Positions 50,663 through 58,551 of a stretch of DNA of 64,000 nt are shown piece by piece. Under the pieces are notes generated by a model, which saw nothing but the letters and a program-made list of their open reading frames with translations, did not search any database and was not told where the DNA came from. The position numbers were made by a program, and so were the translations under genes. This stretch comes from an uncultured Oscillospiraceae bacterium (lineage in GTDB: Bacteria; Bacillota; Clostridia; Oscillospirales; Oscillospiraceae), in the NCBI GenBank assembly GCA_910587785.1, contig CAJUOA010000004.1:1-64000 (forward strand), in the 5' to 3' direction. The first letter of the stretch is position 1. Each line of letters starts with the position of its first letter.

Positions 50663-50746
50663 TCCTTCCTTTTTCTTTTTTGAAAAAAAGAAAAAGGAAG
50701 CGAAAAAGAAAAAACTTTTGTCCGCGAAACTTCGTTTCGCTCATGG
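50663..50746 (+). repeat. Two-hairpin 3'-end repeat, copy 3
   Basis: Begins at the base after the recA stop. Hairpin 1 at 50665-50700 (CTTCCTTTTTC arms), spacer GCGAAAAAGAAAAAACTTTTG, hairpin 2 GCGAAAC-TTC-GTTTCGC (50724-50740). It lies between recA and recX and could attenuate transcription into recX. Confidence 0.88.
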
Positions 50747-50761
50747 GAAGGATGATTCACG

Positions 50762-51388
50762 ATGCGTATCTTGGAGCTCAAGCCCTCCCGGCGGAAGAAG
50801 GGCCGCTTCCTGCTCAAATTGGAGGACGAAACGATCCTCCGGGTCACGGAGGACGAGCTCCTGCGCTTCTCCCTCCGCCCCGGGATGGAGCTGGGGGAGG
50901 AGGAATTGGAGGCCCTGCGCGCCTCCGCCGGGGCCTCCGCGGCGAAAGCCGCCGCCGCGAACATCATTGGCGCCCGGGCCCTATCAAAGAAGGAGCTCAC
51001 CAGCCGCCTCGTTAAGAAGGGGACCGGCCAGGCCGATGCCGAAGCCGCCGCCGGCTGGCTGGAGGACATCGGCGCTCTGGACGATGCCGCTTATGCCGCC
51101 GCCCTGGTCCGGCACTACGGCGGCAAGGGCTACGGCCCCGCCCGGGTCCGGGAGGAGCTGCGCCGCCGGGGCGTGGACCGGGAGCTCTGGGACGGCGCCC
51201 TGGAGGAGCTTCCCGAGGCGGAGGACACCCTGGACGCCCTGATCCGGAAGAAGTGCCGGGGGGACCTGACCGACCCCAGGGAGAAAAAGCGCCTGAGCGA
51301 CGCCCTCCTCCGCCGGGGCTTCTCCTGGAGCGACGTCAGGGCCGCTATGGCCCGCTATACCGAGATGTTGGAGGACGACTATGGTTAA
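50762..51388 (+). CDS. recX: Regulatory protein RecX
   Basis: 208-residue modulator of RecA filaments. Typical three-helix repeats are visible: ALSKKELTSRLVKKGTGQADAEAAAGWLEDIGALDDAAYAAALVRHYGGKGYGPARVREELRRRGVDRELWDGAL and a third unit ending LLRRGFSWSDVRAAMARY. The first ~60 residues form an N-terminal beta domain. AGGATGATTCAC precedes the ATG. Position behind recA supports the call. Overlaps the NUDIX gene by 8 bp. Confidence 0.92.
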   Translation: MRILELKPSRRKKGRFLLKLEDETILRVTEDELLRFSLRPGMELGEEELEALRASAGASAAKAAAANIIGARALSKKELTSRLVKKGTGQADAEAAAGWLEDIGALDDAAYAAALVRHYGGKGYGPARVREELRRRGVDRELWDGALEELPEAEDTLDALIRKKCRGDLTDPREKKRLSDALLRRGFSWSDVRAAMARYTEMLEDDYG

Positions 51389-51812
51389 GGAAGTACGTTT
51401 TTATGATGAGATCGAGGACCACCGGCTGAGATTTGCCGTCATTTTGGCGCGGTCCGGCGGGAAATGGGTCCTCTGCAAGCACCGGGAGCGCACCACCCTG
51501 GAGGTTCCCGGCGGACACCGGGAGCCCGGGGAGGACATCGAGACCACCGCCCGCCGGGAGCTCCGCGAGGAGACCGGGGCCGCGGCTTTTACCCTCCGGC
51601 CTGTCTGCATCTACGCCGTGGTGCGGGACGGCGAGCCGGGGGAGAGCTGCGGGATGCTCTACGCCGCCGAGATCACCGCCTTCGACCCGGAGCTCCACAG
51701 CGAGATCGAGCGCACCGTGCTCCTGGACAGCCTCGCCGGGGTGGACTGGACCTACCCAGACATCCAGCCCCGCCTCCTGGAGGAGGCCCGCCGGAGGGGG
51801 GTGACCCCGTGA
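51381..51812 (+). CDS. NUDIX hydrolase
   Basis: 143-residue pyrophosphohydrolase. The Nudix box GHREPGEDIETTARRELREETG is complete at about residues 46-67, with the metal-binding REXXEE glutamates. Substrate is not predictable; a DNTP-cleaning or nucleotide-sugar role are both possible. Translationally coupled to recX (8-bp overlap) and to the acetyltransferase gene (4-bp overlap). Confidence 0.9.
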   Translation: MVKEVRFYDEIEDHRLRFAVILARSGGKWVLCKHRERTTLEVPGGHREPGEDIETTARRELREETGAAAFTLRPVCIYAVVRDGEPGESCGMLYAAEITAFDPELHSEIERTVLLDSLAGVDWTYPDIQPRLLEEARRRGVTP

Positions 51813-52597
51813 CCAACAAGGAGCTCTTCCGCCTCGCCCTGGCCCAGTCCGCCGAGGACCTCAACTGCACGCCCGACGACCTCACGGCCCAGGACAACCG
51901 CTTGGTCTTCTCCGCCGCCAACGACGGGGCCCGCAGGTACCTCAAACTGCCCTTTGACTGCGACCTGGTCTCCTACGGCGGCAACGTGGTGGCCTCCGTC
52001 AGCCCGGCGTTGGAGGAGGACGTGCGGCGCTACCTGGACCTGTACCCGGCCGGGCACAGCTACCGGCTCTTTGAGACCCCCAGCATCCACCTGCTCAGTG
52101 ATATTCTGGAGCCCCGCGGCCTCAAGGTCTGCTTCATGGCGGAGTACTTTCTCCCGGACGTGGAGAACCTCTGGGCCATGGACTGCTCCTACCGGATGCG
52201 CTGGCTGGGTCCGGAGGACTTCAGGGAGCTGTACCGGCCGGAGTGGTCCAACGCCCTGTGCGCGGACCGCAAGCACCTGGACGTGCTGGGCCTGGGGGCC
52301 TACGACGGGGAGGACCTCATCGGCCTTGCCGCCTGCTCGGCGGACTGCGACACCATGTGGCAGATCGGCGTGGACGTGCTTCCGGCCTACCGGCGGCAGG
52401 GGGTGGCCTCAGCCCTGACCAGCCGTCTGGCCCTGGAGATCTTGAAGCTGGACCGGGTGCCCTTCTACTGCGCTGCCTGGTCGAATATCCGCTCTGTGCG
52501 CAATGCCATCCGGTGCGGCTTCCGCCCCGCCTGGGTGGAGCTGACCGCTAAAAGCGCCGCCTATGTCGCGGAGCTGAACCAGCCGGAGAAGGGGTGA
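51809..52597 (+). CDS. GNAT family acetyltransferase with N-terminal extension
   Basis: 262 residues. The C-terminal ~100 residues are a GNAT domain with the acetyl-CoA loop VDVLPAYRRQGVASALTSRLALEIL and CAAWSNIRSVRNAIRCGFRPAWVEL. The N-terminal ~150 residues (ELFRLALAQSAEDLNCTPDDLTAQDNRLVF...) resemble the N-terminal half of the GNAT-like 'DUF' acetyltransferases of Clostridia, but I cannot assign a substrate. Start is GTG overlapping the NUDIX stop (GTGA). Confidence 0.83.
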   Translation: MTNKELFRLALAQSAEDLNCTPDDLTAQDNRLVFSAANDGARRYLKLPFDCDLVSYGGNVVASVSPALEEDVRRYLDLYPAGHSYRLFETPSIHLLSDILEPRGLKVCFMAEYFLPDVENLWAMDCSYRMRWLGPEDFRELYRPEWSNALCADRKHLDVLGLGAYDGEDLIGLAACSADCDTMWQIGVDVLPAYRRQGVASALTSRLALEILKLDRVPFYCAAWSNIRSVRNAIRCGFRPAWVELTAKSAAYVAELNQPEKG

Positions 52598-52602
52598 GCC
52601 GG

Positions 52603-53181
52603 ATGATTCGATGGGCTGCGTTTGCCCTGCTGTGCGCCTTTTACGGGGCGTACCTGTGGAAACTGCTGTCCCAGCGGCGGCAGGGCATCACCACCAATGT
52701 GATGATTCGGGGCCAAAAGAGCAGACGGGCCTACCGGATCGGCATCATGCTGGTGCTGACAACCTATCTGACCTGTGCAGTCCAGTTTCTCTCCTGCTTT
52801 TGGAGCGGACATATGGGGCCGGTCCCGGTCCCGGAGGCCCTGCGCATCTGCGGACTTGTGCTGATGGCGGCAGGGACTGCCGTCTTTATCGCCGCTTTCC
52901 GAACGCTGAAGGACTCCTGGCGGGCGGGCATCGACGAGGGGCAGAAGACCGAGCTGGTCACGGACGGCGTGTACCGCGTCAGCCGCAACCCCGCTTTCCT
53001 GGGGTTTGACCTGCTGTATCTGGGAAGTGCTTTGGCGCTGGGGAGCGCGGTGCTGTTTGCGGCGGCGGGCGCGGTGGCCATCATGATCCACCTTCAGATT
53101 TTGGAGGAGGAGAAGCATCTGGCGAAAATGTTCGGCGCACCCTACCTGACCTATAAGAAAGGGGTCCGGCGGTATCTGTAA
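52603..53181 (+). CDS. Isoprenylcysteine methyltransferase-like membrane protein
   Basis: 192-residue integral membrane protein of the ICMT/PEMT family with about four membrane helices. The SAM-binding C-terminal region shows TDGVYRVSRNPAFLGFDLLYLGSAL and LEEEKHLAKMFGAPYLTYKKGVRRYL, the RNP and EE...Y motifs of the family. The natural substrate in bacteria is mostly unknown. AAGGGGTGAGCCGG precedes ATG 52603; it starts 5 bp after the acetyltransferase gene. Confidence 0.85.
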   Translation: MIRWAAFALLCAFYGAYLWKLLSQRRQGITTNVMIRGQKSRRAYRIGIMLVLTTYLTCAVQFLSCFWSGHMGPVPVPEALRICGLVLMAAGTAVFIAAFRTLKDSWRAGIDEGQKTELVTDGVYRVSRNPAFLGFDLLYLGSALALGSAVLFAAAGAVAIMIHLQILEEEKHLAKMFGAPYLTYKKGVRRYL

Positions 53182-53202
53182 GAACGATACAAGGAGGCAT
53201 AT

Positions 53203-54546
53203 ATGCCCTATAAAATCCATTTCGTATCCCTCGGCTGCGCGAAAAACGTGGTCAACTGCGAGCAGATGATGGCCCGCTGTCAGGCGGCGGGGCACATCCT
53301 GCAAGACGCCCCGGAGGGGGCCGACGTGGCGGTGGTGAACACCTGCGGCTTCCTGGAGAGCGCAAGCGAGGAGGCCATCGAGCACATCCTCCGCCTGGGG
53401 AAGCTCAAGGAGGCCGGTGAGCTGAGGAAGATTCTCGTTTCCGGCTGTATGACCGAGCGCTACGGCGAGGACGTGCCCACAGAGCTCCCGGAGGTGGACG
53501 GCATCCTGGGCACCGGGAGCTTCCAGGACATCGTTCCTGCCGTGGAGGCGGTCATGGAGGGGATACACCCCCGGTACTTCGGCGACATCAATGCCCCGGT
53601 GGACGAGTTTGGCCGGGTGCTCACCACCCCGGATCACTACGCCTATCTTCGCATCGCGGAGGGCTGTGACAACTGGTGCGCTTTCTGCATTATCCCCAAA
53701 CTCCGGGGGAAGTACCGGAGCCGCCCCATGGAGAGCGTCCTGGCAGAGGCCCGGGCCCTGGCGGCGCGGGGGGTGAAGGAGCTCATCGTGGTGGCCCAGG
53801 ATATCACCCGCTACGGCACCGACTGGGACGGCAGGCGCCACCTGGCGGACCTCCTGGAAGAGCTCTGCAAGCTGGATTTCCCCTGGATACGCCTTCACTA
53901 TCTGTACCCGGAGCAGATGGACGACCGGCTCATCGGCGTCATCGCCCGGGAGCCGAAGATCCTCAAATACCTGGACATCCCCCTCCAGCACTGCAACGAC
54001 GCCATCCTCCGCCGCATGAACCGCCGGGGAGATAAGGCGTACATTGAGGACCTGCTGGAGAAGCTTCGAGAGCGTATCCCCGGCCTGGTCCTCCGCACCA
54101 GCCTCATCACCGGCCTGCCGGGAGAGGGGGAGGCGGAGTTCGAGGAGCTCTGTCAGTTCCTCTGGGACCAGCGGATGCTCCGGGCGGGGGTGTTCCCCTA
54201 CTCCCCGGAGGAGGGCACCCCCGCGGCTAAGATGGACCGGGTGGATACCGAGGAGGCCCAGCGCCGGGCGGAATTGGTGGTGGACATCCAGTCCCGGATC
54301 ATGGACGAGTGGAACGAGGCCATGCAGGGGGAGACCGTCGAGGTCCTCTGCGACGGCTTTGACGGGCAGTCGATGATGAACGCGGGCCGCAGTTATGCCG
54401 AGAGTCCCGACATCGACGGGCGCATCTATTTTACCGCCGATGGGCCGGTGGAGGCGGGGACATTCGTCCGCGTCCGTATCACCGGGGCCATGGACGGGGA
54501 GCTCACCGGGGAGCTGGTCCCGGATTTCGAGGAGGTATCGTTATGA
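53203..54546 (+). CDS. rimO: Ribosomal protein S12 methylthiotransferase
   Basis: Radical SAM enzyme that adds a methylthio group to an aspartate of ribosomal protein S12. 447 residues: N-terminal UPF0004 domain (FVSLGCAKNVVNCEQMM, NTCGFLESASEEAIE, VSGCMTERYG) whose three cysteines hold the auxiliary cluster; radical SAM motif CDNWCAFC near residue 155; C-terminal TRAM domain from about 380. IPKLRGKYRSRPMES following the cluster motif is specific to RimO rather than MiaB. CAAGGAGGCATAT precedes the ATG. Overlaps pgsA by 4 bp. Confidence 0.95.
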   Translation: MPYKIHFVSLGCAKNVVNCEQMMARCQAAGHILQDAPEGADVAVVNTCGFLESASEEAIEHILRLGKLKEAGELRKILVSGCMTERYGEDVPTELPEVDGILGTGSFQDIVPAVEAVMEGIHPRYFGDINAPVDEFGRVLTTPDHYAYLRIAEGCDNWCAFCIIPKLRGKYRSRPMESVLAEARALAARGVKELIVVAQDITRYGTDWDGRRHLADLLEELCKLDFPWIRLHYLYPEQMDDRLIGVIAREPKILKYLDIPLQHCNDAILRRMNRRGDKAYIEDLLEKLRERIPGLVLRTSLITGLPGEGEAEFEELCQFLWDQRMLRAGVFPYSPEEGTPAAKMDRVDTEEAQRRAELVVDIQSRIMDEWNEAMQGETVEVLCDGFDGQSMMNAGRSYAESPDIDGRIYFTADGPVEAGTFVRVRITGAMDGELTGELVPDFEEVSL

Positions 54547-55064
54547 ATCTGCCCAATCAGCTGACCCTTCTGCGTATTATCCTGATCCTGCCCTTCCTGC
54601 TGGTGCTGTACCTGGACGTACCCTATGCGGAGTATATCGCCCTCGCCATCTTTGTCGCGGCGAGCCTTACCGACATGCTGGACGGTCAGATCGCCCGGAA
54701 GCGGAACCTCATCACCGACTTCGGCAAGTTCGCAGACCCCTTGGCGGACAAGATGCTGGTCACTGCCGCCATGCTCTGGTTCGTGGAGCAGGGGCAGATG
54801 CCCGCCTGGGCGCTCCTCATCGTCATCGTCCGGGAGTTCGCTGTCAGTGGACTGCGGATGGTGGCCAGCGACCAGGGCCGGGTCATCGCCGCCGGGTGGT
54901 CCGGCAAGGTGAAGACCGCCTCTACGATGGTCTGTATCGTGCTCATGTTCCTGCCCATCCCTCCGGTGGTGGGCACCGCCTGCGTGGCCGTGATCGTGGC
55001 GGCCACCATCTGGTCCGGGGTGGAGTACTTTGTGAAGAACAGGGACTGCCTGCGGGATATGTGA
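54543..55064 (+). CDS. pgsA: CDP-diacylglycerol--glycerol-3-phosphate 3-phosphatidyltransferase
   Basis: Membrane enzyme making phosphatidylglycerol phosphate. 173 residues with about four to five membrane helices and the complete CDP-alcohol phosphatidyltransferase motif DMLDGQIARKRNLITDFGKF-ADPLADK near residues 42-68. MNLPNQLTLLRIILILPFLL is the usual N-terminus. Translationally coupled to rimO, the conserved rimO-pgsA order of Firmicutes. Confidence 0.95.
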   Translation: MNLPNQLTLLRIILILPFLLVLYLDVPYAEYIALAIFVAASLTDMLDGQIARKRNLITDFGKFADPLADKMLVTAAMLWFVEQGQMPAWALLIVIVREFAVSGLRMVASDQGRVIAAGWSGKVKTASTMVCIVLMFLPIPPVVGTACVAVIVAATIWSGVEYFVKNRDCLRDM

Positions 55065-55136
55065 GGGCCTTTGCAAAGGCACGGCGGTTTTTGTGTGCTG
55101 TCCGCATAATCCGCCAATTTTTGTCCAAATCACCAG

Positions 55137-55165
55137 TTGCGTACCGGGGCCTTTTCTGTCATAAT
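55137..55165 (+). promoter_or_regulatory. Probable promoter of xpt
   Basis: TTGCGT, 17-bp spacer, CATAAT, 49 bp before the xpt start. The leader is too short and lacks the conserved elements of a purine riboswitch. Confidence 0.55.
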
Positions 55166-55213
55166 GGGCTCAATCAAGGCGAAAACGGAACGGAACGGGA
55201 GGAGGAACATACC

Positions 55214-55792
55214 GTGCAGAAGCTCAAAGACCGCATCCGGCGGGAGGGTAAGGTCCTGCCGGGAAACATCATCAAAGTAGACGGCTTTCTCAACCACCGG
55301 GTGGATACCCGGCTGATGACGGACATGGCGGAGGAGTTCGCCCGGCTCTTCGACGTGTCGGAGATTACCATGGTCCTCACCGCCGAGGCCAGCGGCATCG
55401 CCCTCGCCACCATCTGCGCCGCCCGGTACGGCGTGCCCATGGTCTTCGCCAAGAAGGCCAAGAGCGACAACATCGAGGGCGGCCTCTACCAGAGCGAGAT
55501 CTACTCCTACACCTACAAGCGCAAGGTCACCCAGATCCTCAGCCGGGAGTGGCTGACCGCCAAGGACCGGGTGCTCATCGTCGACGACTTCATGGCCAAC
55601 GGCGAGGCTGTCCGGGGCCTGTGCGACATCGTCTCCCAGGCGGGGGCAGAGCTGGTGGGCGTGGGCATCGCCGTGGAGAAGGGCTTCCAGGGCGGCGGGG
55701 ACCGCCTGCGCGCCGCCGGAGTGCCCTACCACGCCTTGGCCGTCATCGACCGGGCGGATGAGGACGGCATCGTCTTCCGGGACGAGGCGTGA
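55214..55792 (+). CDS. xpt: Xanthine phosphoribosyltransferase
   Basis: Salvages xanthine with PRPP to XMP, the substrate of GMP synthase encoded next. 192 residues, the normal length; the PRPP-binding motif VLIVDDFMANGEAV is near residue 120, and VLTAEASGIALATICAARYGVPMVFAKKAK is characteristic of Xpt. GTG start preceded by GGGAGGAGGAAC. Placed 36 bp ahead of guaA, so the pair forms an XMP-to-GMP salvage unit. Confidence 0.95.
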   Translation: MQKLKDRIRREGKVLPGNIIKVDGFLNHRVDTRLMTDMAEEFARLFDVSEITMVLTAEASGIALATICAARYGVPMVFAKKAKSDNIEGGLYQSEIYSYTYKRKVTQILSREWLTAKDRVLIVDDFMANGEAVRGLCDIVSQAGAELVGVGIAVEKGFQGGGDRLRAAGVPYHALAVIDRADEDGIVFRDEA

Positions 55793-55828
55793 CGGGCGCG
55801 AAATTTTGATCGGAGAAAGGATTTGCTT

Positions 55829-57370
55829 ATGGCACATCAAATGATCGTTGTCTTGGATTTCGGCGGACAGTACAATCAGCTCATTGCCCGGCGGGTCCGG
55901 GAGTGCGGCGTGTACTGCGAGGTCAAGCCCTATACCACCCCCCTGGAGGAGCTGAAAAAACTGGACCCCATCGGGTTCATCTTCACCGGCGGGCCCAACT
56001 CCGTCTACCTGGAGGACGCCCCCCACGCCGACCCGGGCATCTTTGCGCTGGGCGTGCCGGTGCTGGGCATTTGCTACGGCTGTCAGCTGATGGCCTACCA
56101 TCTGGGGGGCCGGGTGGTCCCCGCTCAGGATGACAGCGCCCGGGAGTACGGCAAGACGGAGACCTTCTTCCGCACCGCTGTGCCCCTCTTCAAGGACCTG
56201 CCGGAGTGCGGCGTCACCTGGATGAGCCACGGGGACTATATGGAGAAGGTGCCGGAGGGCTTCGCCCTGGCGGCACACTCCAAGGCCTGCCCCAACGCCG
56301 CTATCGCCGACGTGGAGCGGGGGTTCTACGGCGTGCAGTTCCACCCGGAGGTCAATCACACGGAAAACGGCGTGGAGATGATCCGGAACTTCCTCTTTGA
56401 GGTCTGCCATGCTGCGGGGGACTGGACCATGGACGACTATAAGCGCTCTGCCATTGCCGCTGTGCGGGAGAAGGTGGGGAATGGCCGGGTGCTTCTGGCC
56501 CTCTCCGGCGGGGTGGACAGCTCTGTATGCGCCGCTCTGCTGGCGGAGGCGGTGGGGGAACAGCTCACCTGTGTCTTCGTGGACCACGGCCTTATGCGGA
56601 AAAATGAGGGCAGCGAGGTGGAGGAGGCATTCCGCCCCTGGGCTATGAACTTCGTCCGGGTGGACGCGGAGACGCGGTTTTTGGAGAAGCTCTCCGGTGT
56701 CACCGAGCCCGAGCGCAAGCGGAAGATCATCGGCGAGGAGTTCATCCGGGTCTTCGAGGAGGAGGCAAAAAAGGTGGGTGCGGTGGATTTCCTGGCCCAG
56801 GGGACCATCTACCCCGATGTCATCGAGTCCGGTGCCGGGAACGCCGCGGTCATCAAGAGCCACCACAATGTGGGGGGACTTCCGGATCATGTGGATTTCC
56901 GGGAGATCATTGAACCCCTGCGGATGCTTTTTAAGGACGAGGTCCGTCAGTTGGGCAGGGAGCTGGGGCTGCCGGAGTATCTGGTCAGCCGTCAGCCTTT
57001 CCCAGGACCGGGGCTGGCGATCCGGGTCATTGGGGAGCTTACAAAGGAGAAGCTGGATACTCTGCGGGACGCGGATGCTATCTTCCGGGAGGAGATCGCC
57101 AATGCCGGACTGGACGGAAGGATCGGACAGTACTTCGCTGTGCTGACTAATGCCCGCAGCGTGGGCGTCATGGGCGACGGCAGGACGTATGACTATACCC
57201 TTGCCCTCCGGGCTGTCACTACCAGTGACTTTATGACCGCCGATTGGGCTAGGATCCCTTACGATGTGCTCGACCGGATCAGTACCAGAATCGTTAATGA
57301 GGTGGTGGGGATTAATCGGATTGTGTATGATATCACCTCCAAGCCCCCGGCGACGATTGAGTGGGAATGA
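55829..57370 (+). CDS. guaA: GMP synthase (glutamine-hydrolysing)
   Basis: Converts XMP to GMP using glutamine and ATP. 513 residues: class I glutamine amidotransferase domain (about 1-195; GVPVLGICYGCQLMAYHLGG with the catalytic cysteine, GVQFHPEVNHTE with His/Glu), ATP pyrophosphatase domain with P-loop LALSGGVDSSVCAALL near residue 225, and the dimerisation domain ending KPPATIEWE. ATG 55829 follows AGAAAGGATTTGCTT. The 3' end is a well-known integration site for genomic islands; here the accessory region starts within 10 bp of the stop codon. Confidence 0.97.
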   Translation: MAHQMIVVLDFGGQYNQLIARRVRECGVYCEVKPYTTPLEELKKLDPIGFIFTGGPNSVYLEDAPHADPGIFALGVPVLGICYGCQLMAYHLGGRVVPAQDDSAREYGKTETFFRTAVPLFKDLPECGVTWMSHGDYMEKVPEGFALAAHSKACPNAAIADVERGFYGVQFHPEVNHTENGVEMIRNFLFEVCHAAGDWTMDDYKRSAIAAVREKVGNGRVLLALSGGVDSSVCAALLAEAVGEQLTCVFVDHGLMRKNEGSEVEEAFRPWAMNFVRVDAETRFLEKLSGVTEPERKRKIIGEEFIRVFEEEAKKVGAVDFLAQGTIYPDVIESGAGNAAVIKSHHNVGGLPDHVDFREIIEPLRMLFKDEVRQLGRELGLPEYLVSRQPFPGPGLAIRVIGELTKEKLDTLRDADAIFREEIANAGLDGRIGQYFAVLTNARSVGVMGDGRTYDYTLALRAVTTSDFMTADWARIPYDVLDRISTRIVNEVVGINRIVYDITSKPPATIEWE

Positions 57371-57377
57371 TTTCGCG

Positions 57378-57626
57378 TGTCGTAGGGCAATGTGATTTAT
57401 CCTGTATAGGGCACTATCCACCAGCCTCCGACATAGAAAAATAAGACCTTGCATCTCACGATGCGGGGTCTTATTTTTGTCCTCCGGACTATCCTTTCCC
57501 TGCCTAACACAAGGATTTTCGGAATATTTTGCACTATATCACCATGGAGTAGGGGCATCCGGCCCGAGGGCCGGGGTGGATAAACTACTTTGCCCCTTAC
57601 AGAATAAATCACATTGCCCTACGACA
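57378..57626. mobile_element. 249-bp element with 36-bp TGT...ACA terminal inverted repeats
   Basis: The left end 57378-57413 (TGTCGTAGGGCAATGTGATT...) and the right end 57591-57626 are inverted copies with only three mismatches in 36 bp, and the similarity continues loosely inward (ACTATCCACC against GTTTATCCACC). It encodes no protein. It carries the guaA terminator (57437-57478) and a small CCGGCC/GGCCGG hairpin (57559-57574). TGT/ACA termini are typical of Tn7-like and some other DDE transposons. No 5-bp target duplication is visible. A MITE, or fused transposon ends, are the main readings. Confidence 0.8.
57437..57478. terminator. Terminator hairpin behind guaA
   Basis: AAAAATAAGACC pairs with GGTCTTATTTTT (12 bp), extended by TGCATC/GATGCG inside, giving T5 tails on both strands. 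It lies inside the 249-bp inverted-repeat element, 66 bp after the guaA stop. Confidence 0.9.
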
Positions 57627-57647
57627 TGGTGATATTCGATGAATGTG

Positions 57648-57780
57648 TTTTTGGGGAAATGGTATCAGACTTGAAACCCTTGCAAACAGGGGCTTTGAGG
57701 CAGTCAGCTTTCCCAAAAGCACAGGCCCCAATTCCCCAAAAGTAAGTTGACTTCATTTTTGGGGGATGCTTTTGGGGATT
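57648..57780. repeat. Cluster of five TTTTGGGGA motifs
   Basis: Motif copies at 57648-57660 (+), 57709-57720 (-), 57731-57743 (-), 57756-57768 (+) and 57769-57780 (+) share (C/T)TTTTGGG(G)A. They fill the gene-free stretch before the TnsA-like gene. Short repeats next to a tnsA gene are the expected arrangement of TnsB binding sites in a Tn7-like left end, but copies in both orientations are unusual. The rest of 57627-57815 holds no gene. Confidence 0.6.
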
Positions 57781-57815
57781 GATGCAGGATGTTCCCACGG
57801 GGGAGGACTACCAAC

Positions 57816-58163
57816 ATGAGAAAGAAGAACTTCAAGGGTCGCTGCGAGAAGCGGGTGCTGGGCAAGTGTACCGAGGTCTGTCGGACGTATGATGCTATCC
57901 AGTACGCCTATGCTGACCTGCTGCAAGCCAGTAATGAGGTGGTTGAGATCAGGTGTAATGTCCTGCTGGACGGATTGGAGGTTGGGGAATATACCTCTGA
58001 CTTTGTATGCACCAAGGCAGATGGTGATCTGATGGTCAGGGAGTGTGTATTCCGCAAGTTCCTGATGAAACCTCTGACGGTAAAGCTACTGGATGCTTCG
58101 AGGGACTACTGGCTCAGGCATGGGGTCACGGATTGGGGGGTGGTCATTGATGAAGAAATATGA
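57816..58163 (+). CDS. TnsA-like endonuclease (short)
   Basis: 115-residue protein whose layout fits a minimal TnsA nuclease domain: charged N-terminus RKKNFKGRCEKRVLGKC, AYADLLQASNEVVEIRCNV, then GEYTSDFVCTKADGDLMVRECVFRK, where D62 and E76 would be PD-(D/E)XK residues; the usual E-x-K lysine is absent at 78 and K81 is the nearest candidate. TnsA cuts the 5' ends of Tn7-type transposons. GGGGGAGGACT precedes ATG 57816. Its stop overlaps the next gene by 14 bp, the tnsA-tnsB order. Assignment rests on memory of clostridial Tn7-like proteins. Confidence 0.55.
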   Translation: MRKKNFKGRCEKRVLGKCTEVCRTYDAIQYAYADLLQASNEVVEIRCNVLLDGLEVGEYTSDFVCTKADGDLMVRECVFRKFLMKPLTVKLLDASRDYWLRHGVTDWGVVIDEEI

Positions 58164-58551
58164 TCTGTTCCAGTCTGGTGAGAACATCATCCGAGTGCTG
58201 GAAGTACAGGGTGACAGGGTTCTTGTCATCGACTGTATCAAGAGGACGATGCCCTTGTGGGTAGAGCTGGTAGCTTTGGAATCCTACTCCGAGTGTACCA
58301 ACGATGATCTGTCCGAGGTCACTGGGATTGTCGTGGTGGGTGTTGACGATCTGGATGCTGACCAGAGGAAAACCATGTATGAGAGGTACACGATGATAGC
58401 TCCTATCCTGCCTTTCGTACTGCCGTTTATCAAAATTGACGATTTCTATAACCTTGTTGCCATCCGGCTTCGGGAACGTACCCGGCGCAATGGGATGCTG
58501 TGTACTGTAGTATTTCATTTCTCCAAATCTACCTCCCAGCAGCCGATGTAA
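58150..58551 (+). pseudogene. Truncated TnsB/Mu-type transposase
   Basis: 133 residues. Residues 1-90 (DLFQSGENIIRVLEVQGDRV, TMPLWVEL, ERYTMIAPILPFV) resemble the N-terminus of Mu-C/TnsB-type transposases of clostridial Tn7-like elements, which are normally 600-700 residues. After about residue 90 the sequence becomes FIKIDDFYNLVAIRLRERTRRNG and unrelated, so the helix-turn-helix and DDE catalytic core are gone. The likely deletion joint is near 58420. It overlaps the TnsA-like gene, and its 3' end runs into the convergent gene at 58515. No tnsC, tnsD or tniQ follows. Confidence 0.55.

Noticed and set aside
55065..55213. Purine riboswitch upstream of xpt
   Set aside because: The conserved TATA...loop-loop elements of the guanine aptamer are not present and the leader is short.
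55130..57454. 774-codon minus-strand frame over xpt and guaA
   Set aside because: Shadow of two certain genes.
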